The notes under the pieces were generated by a model, which saw only the letters and a list, made by a program, of their open reading frames with translations, was not told the origin of the DNA and did not search any database. Source: Lachnospiraceae bacterium (lineage in GTDB: Bacteria > Bacillota > Clostridia > Lachnospirales > Lachnospiraceae). From it: a stretch of 64,000 nt of DNA. Both the position numbers and the translations under genes were made by a program. Below are positions 63,757-64,000 of this stretch, one piece after another (positions within the stretch are counted from its first letter, which is position 1; each line of letters begins with the position of its first letter). The DNA is taken from positions 62,001 through 126,000 of the forward strand of contig JAFUPV010000005.1 of assembly GCA_017472605.1 (NCBI GenBank). The letters run 5' to 3'.

Positions 63757-64000
63757 ATGAAGGAAGCGTTGGATGTACTGAAGAATCGAAGGAGCATTCG
63801 TAAGTACAGGAAGGAGCAGATCACAGAGGAGCAGCTGGAGCAGATTCTGGAAGCTGGAACCTGGGCTCCTACCGGAATGGGAAAACAGTCTCCGGTGATG
63901 GTCGTTGTGCAGAAGCAGGAACTGATCCAAAAGCTGTCGAAAATGAATGCAGCCGTGATGGGTGTGGATACAGATCCGTTTTACGGCGCGCCGACTGTGA
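63757..64000 (+). CDS. Nitroreductase family protein (partial, 5' end)
   Basis: The first 81 codons of a gene that runs out of the window. MKEALDVLKNRRSIRKYRKE is the FMN-binding start typical of NfsA/FRP-type nitroreductases, and EAGTWAPTGMGKQSPVMVVV is the second conserved stretch (usually APSG.N.QP). The enzyme family reduces nitro compounds, quinones or flavins with NAD(P)H. AGGAGG lies ten bases before ATG 63757. It starts 61 bases after the transglutaminase-like gene with no clear terminator between, so co-transcription is possible but its role there would be unclear. Confidence 0.85.
   Translation, partial: MKEALDVLKNRRSIRKYRKEQITEEQLEQILEAGTWAPTGMGKQSPVMVVVQKQELIQKLSKMNAAVMGVDTDPFYGAPTV

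Noticed and set aside
1-64000. CRISPR arrays, insertion sequences, prophage, tRNA or rRNA genes
   Set aside because: Read-through showed no regular spacer array, transposase, integrase, phage structural gene or cloverleaf-like sequence that I could support.

Overview
The window reads as one chromosomal segment of a spore-forming anaerobic Firmicute, most likely a gut Lachnospiraceae (Clostridia). The basis is the sporulation genes spoIIGA, sigE and sigG, the Gram-positive order of the division and cell-wall cluster, small families typical of clostridia (DUF1292, DUF5685 and DUF4867-like proteins), strong AGGAGG-type ribosome sites with several TTG starts, and moderate GC. I see no rRNA, tRNA, CRISPR array, insertion sequence or prophage. 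Nearly all genes are on the + strand. The exceptions are a polysaccharide deacetylase (12.3-13.1 kb) and the helicase/ychF pair (21.8-25.0 kb).

Region 1 (1-16.3 kb) is an accessory carbohydrate region. It begins inside a locus for rhamnogalacturonan-I oligosaccharides: the tail of one permease, a second permease, a solute-binding protein, and two lyases without signal peptides (PL26/YetA-like and PL11/YesX-like). Next comes a corrinoid methyl-transfer module (URO-D-type methyltransferase, corrinoid protein, 2Fe-2S/ASKHA reactivase). A polysaccharide deacetylase follows on the - strand, and then a sugar-interconversion set (fructose-6-phosphate aldolase-like, L-fucose/L-arabinose isomerase family, DUF4867-like).

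Region 2 (16.4-25 kb) holds gltX, a DUF1292 protein, a BlaI/M56 (BlaR1-like) sensor pair with a clear promoter-operator, a UvrD-type helicase and ychF.

Region 3 (25.4-47 kb) is the dcw cluster followed by sporulation control: mraZ, rsmH, ftsL, two class B penicillin-binding proteins, mraY, murD, ftsW, murA, divIB/ftsQ, ftsZ, spoIIGA and sigE. An ABC-F ATPase, a degenerate enolase paralogue, a zinc-ribbon membrane protein, a DUF5685 protein and a J-domain protein lie before sigG. murE, murF, murG and ftsA are absent from their usual places. sigE seems to have its own promoter with a Spo0A box, and sigG a sigma-F-type promoter.

Region 4 (47-51.3 kb) carries a HAD phosphatase, an SH3 lipoprotein, oligoendopeptidase F and a D,D-carboxypeptidase.

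Region 5 (51.4-63.7 kb) is the most unusual part: a tight five-gene operon encoding a secreted/membrane VWA protein with three internal repeats, a 1231-residue tubulin/FtsZ-superfamily protein, a coiled-coil protein with two membrane segments, a five-pass membrane protein with a large soluble domain, and a lipoprotein with a transglutaminase-like fold that lacks its catalytic residues. I infer a trans-envelope apparatus built around a cytoplasmic tubulin-like GTPase. The window ends inside a nitroreductase gene.
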